Shown piece by piece: positions 63,608 to 64,000 of a DNA stretch of 64,000 nucleotides. The DNA is taken from assembly GCA_963701015.1 (NCBI GenBank), contig OY969556.1, positions 248,001 through 312,000 on the forward strand, given 5' to 3'. The position numbers and the translations under genes were made by a program. The stretch is from MFD09286-c1 sp963701015. Lineage in GTDB: Bacteria > Bacteroidota > Bacteroidia > Bacteroidales > DTGW01. Positions within the stretch are counted from its first letter, which is position 1. The number at the start of each line of letters is the position of its first letter. The notes below the pieces were generated by a model. It was not told the origin of the DNA, ran no database searches, and worked only from the letters and a program-made list of their open reading frames with translations.

Positions 63608-64000
63608 TAATTTTGGTTTAGTTTCTTTATAAATGGTTCTAAAGCATCTTTCATTGACAGGTTTGCATCTAAAAGCATATTATCTGAGCTGGGATATTTT
63701 GTCATTTCTTTGGTAAATATTGCTTTTACATTAAAGGGTTGTATCCTTCCAAAACCGGGTGCTTTAATCAAATCTTTAAGTTTACTTTTAATCCATTGTT
63801 GGTTACTATTGAAATCGCAAATTATTACGGATGATGTTTGAGTCAAAAAATCGTAATGCAGGGCAACCATATTATCAGTTTTTTTAGTAAAATCAATTGC
63901 AAAAGGATGAATTTCCTGCTTTTCAAAAAATTGAACAATTTCATGTAACCTTTCATTATCCTTTGGTTCGTGAATTAAATATACGCTCAGGTTTGTTTTA
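63607..64000 (-). CDS. TIR-like domain protein paired with nSTAND1 (partial, N-terminus beyond window)
   Basis: 131 codons are visible without a stop up to the window edge, so the gene begins outside. The visible part starts L-S-V-Y-L-I-H-E-P-K-D-N-E and continues with F-F-E-K-Q-E-I-H-P-F, S-S-V-I-I-C-D-F, then W-I-K-S-K-L-K-D-L-I-K-A-P-G-F-G-R-I-Q-P. This order (strand-D-x-x-D/E, helix, strand, W-x-x-x-K-L-x-D-L-x-K-A-x-G-F-G-R) is the pattern of TIR-like regions encoded next to nSTAND1-WD40 proteins. NAD-cleaving activity is not claimed: the catalytic Glu cannot be assigned from the fragment. Stop and start of the two genes overlap by one base, giving translational coupling. Confidence 0.7.
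   Translation of the reverse strand, partial: KTNLSVYLIHEPKDNERLHEIVQFFEKQEIHPFAIDFTKKTDNMVALHYDFLTQTSSVIICDFNSNQQWIKSKLKDLIKAPGFGRIQPFNVKAIFTKEMTKYPSSDNMLLDANLSMKDALEPFIKKLNQN

Overview
The window comes from a low-G+C member of the Bacteroidota (Bacteroidetes). The evidence is a TonB-dependent receptor with a carboxypeptidase-regulatory-like N-terminus, a DUF2723 membrane glycosyltransferase-like protein, many short-spacer lipoprotein signals, a giant secreted protein ending in a type IX secretion (Por) sorting domain, general absence of Shine-Dalgarno sites, and promoters of the TTTG-N20-TAnnTTTG type. Genus cannot be assigned from sequence alone.

Layout. 1-13.3 kb is ordinary chromosome: the tail of a GH5 glycosidase, a TonB receptor with a small DUF2946-like metal-handling candidate, a papain-like protease, a GH13 lipoprotein, DUF2723 and a lipoprotein amidase. 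One copy of an IS1182-family insertion sequence (3466-5293) sits in this part. 13.4-37.3 kb is an accessory region. It opens with a decayed QueG-like pseudogene and continues with many small, functionally unrelated genes (two RibD/DHFR-like reductases, two VOC proteins, GNAT, DJ-1/PfpI, NTF2-like lipoprotein, methyltransferase-like membrane protein, ClC channel, secreted proteins of unknown role, a NucS-like nuclease, a P-loop ATPase) plus a three-gene CheB-CheR-PAS / PAS kinase / hybrid kinase block. Gene junctions carry two families of long repeats. Family 1 (six sites) looks like integron attC sites with a Bacteroidota promoter inside. Family 2 (three sites, 88-90% alike by eye) begins with a terminator and contains a perfect 12-bp inverted repeat. 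A second, apparently identical IS1182 copy in the opposite orientation cuts off one family-2 repeat.

37.3-41.5 kb holds an SRAP protein, two adjacent 21-bp minisatellites, an operator-like palindrome, and an XRE-pentapeptide regulator followed by a DrrAB-like ABC exporter. The exporter genes have strong GGAGG ribosome sites and higher G+C, suggesting transfer. 41.6-46.2 kb (minus strand) is a probable envelope methionine-oxidation response: OmpR-type regulator, sensor kinase, unknown lipoprotein, MsrB-MsrA lipoprotein and a secreted protein with 15 Met in 73 residues. A tRNA-Glu and the murein recycling ligase Mpl follow.

48.4-64 kb (minus strand) is a probable five-gene operon: a TIR-like protein running off the window, translationally coupled to a membrane-spanning nSTAND1-WD40 NTPase, then an outer-membrane barrel, a propeller-like lipoprotein and a 3.2-kresidue MBG-repeat T9SS surface protein. 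It links a conflict-type NTPase to the cell surface and is, with the promoter-bearing cassette repeats and the Met-rich/Msr cluster, the most promising candidate for something undescribed.
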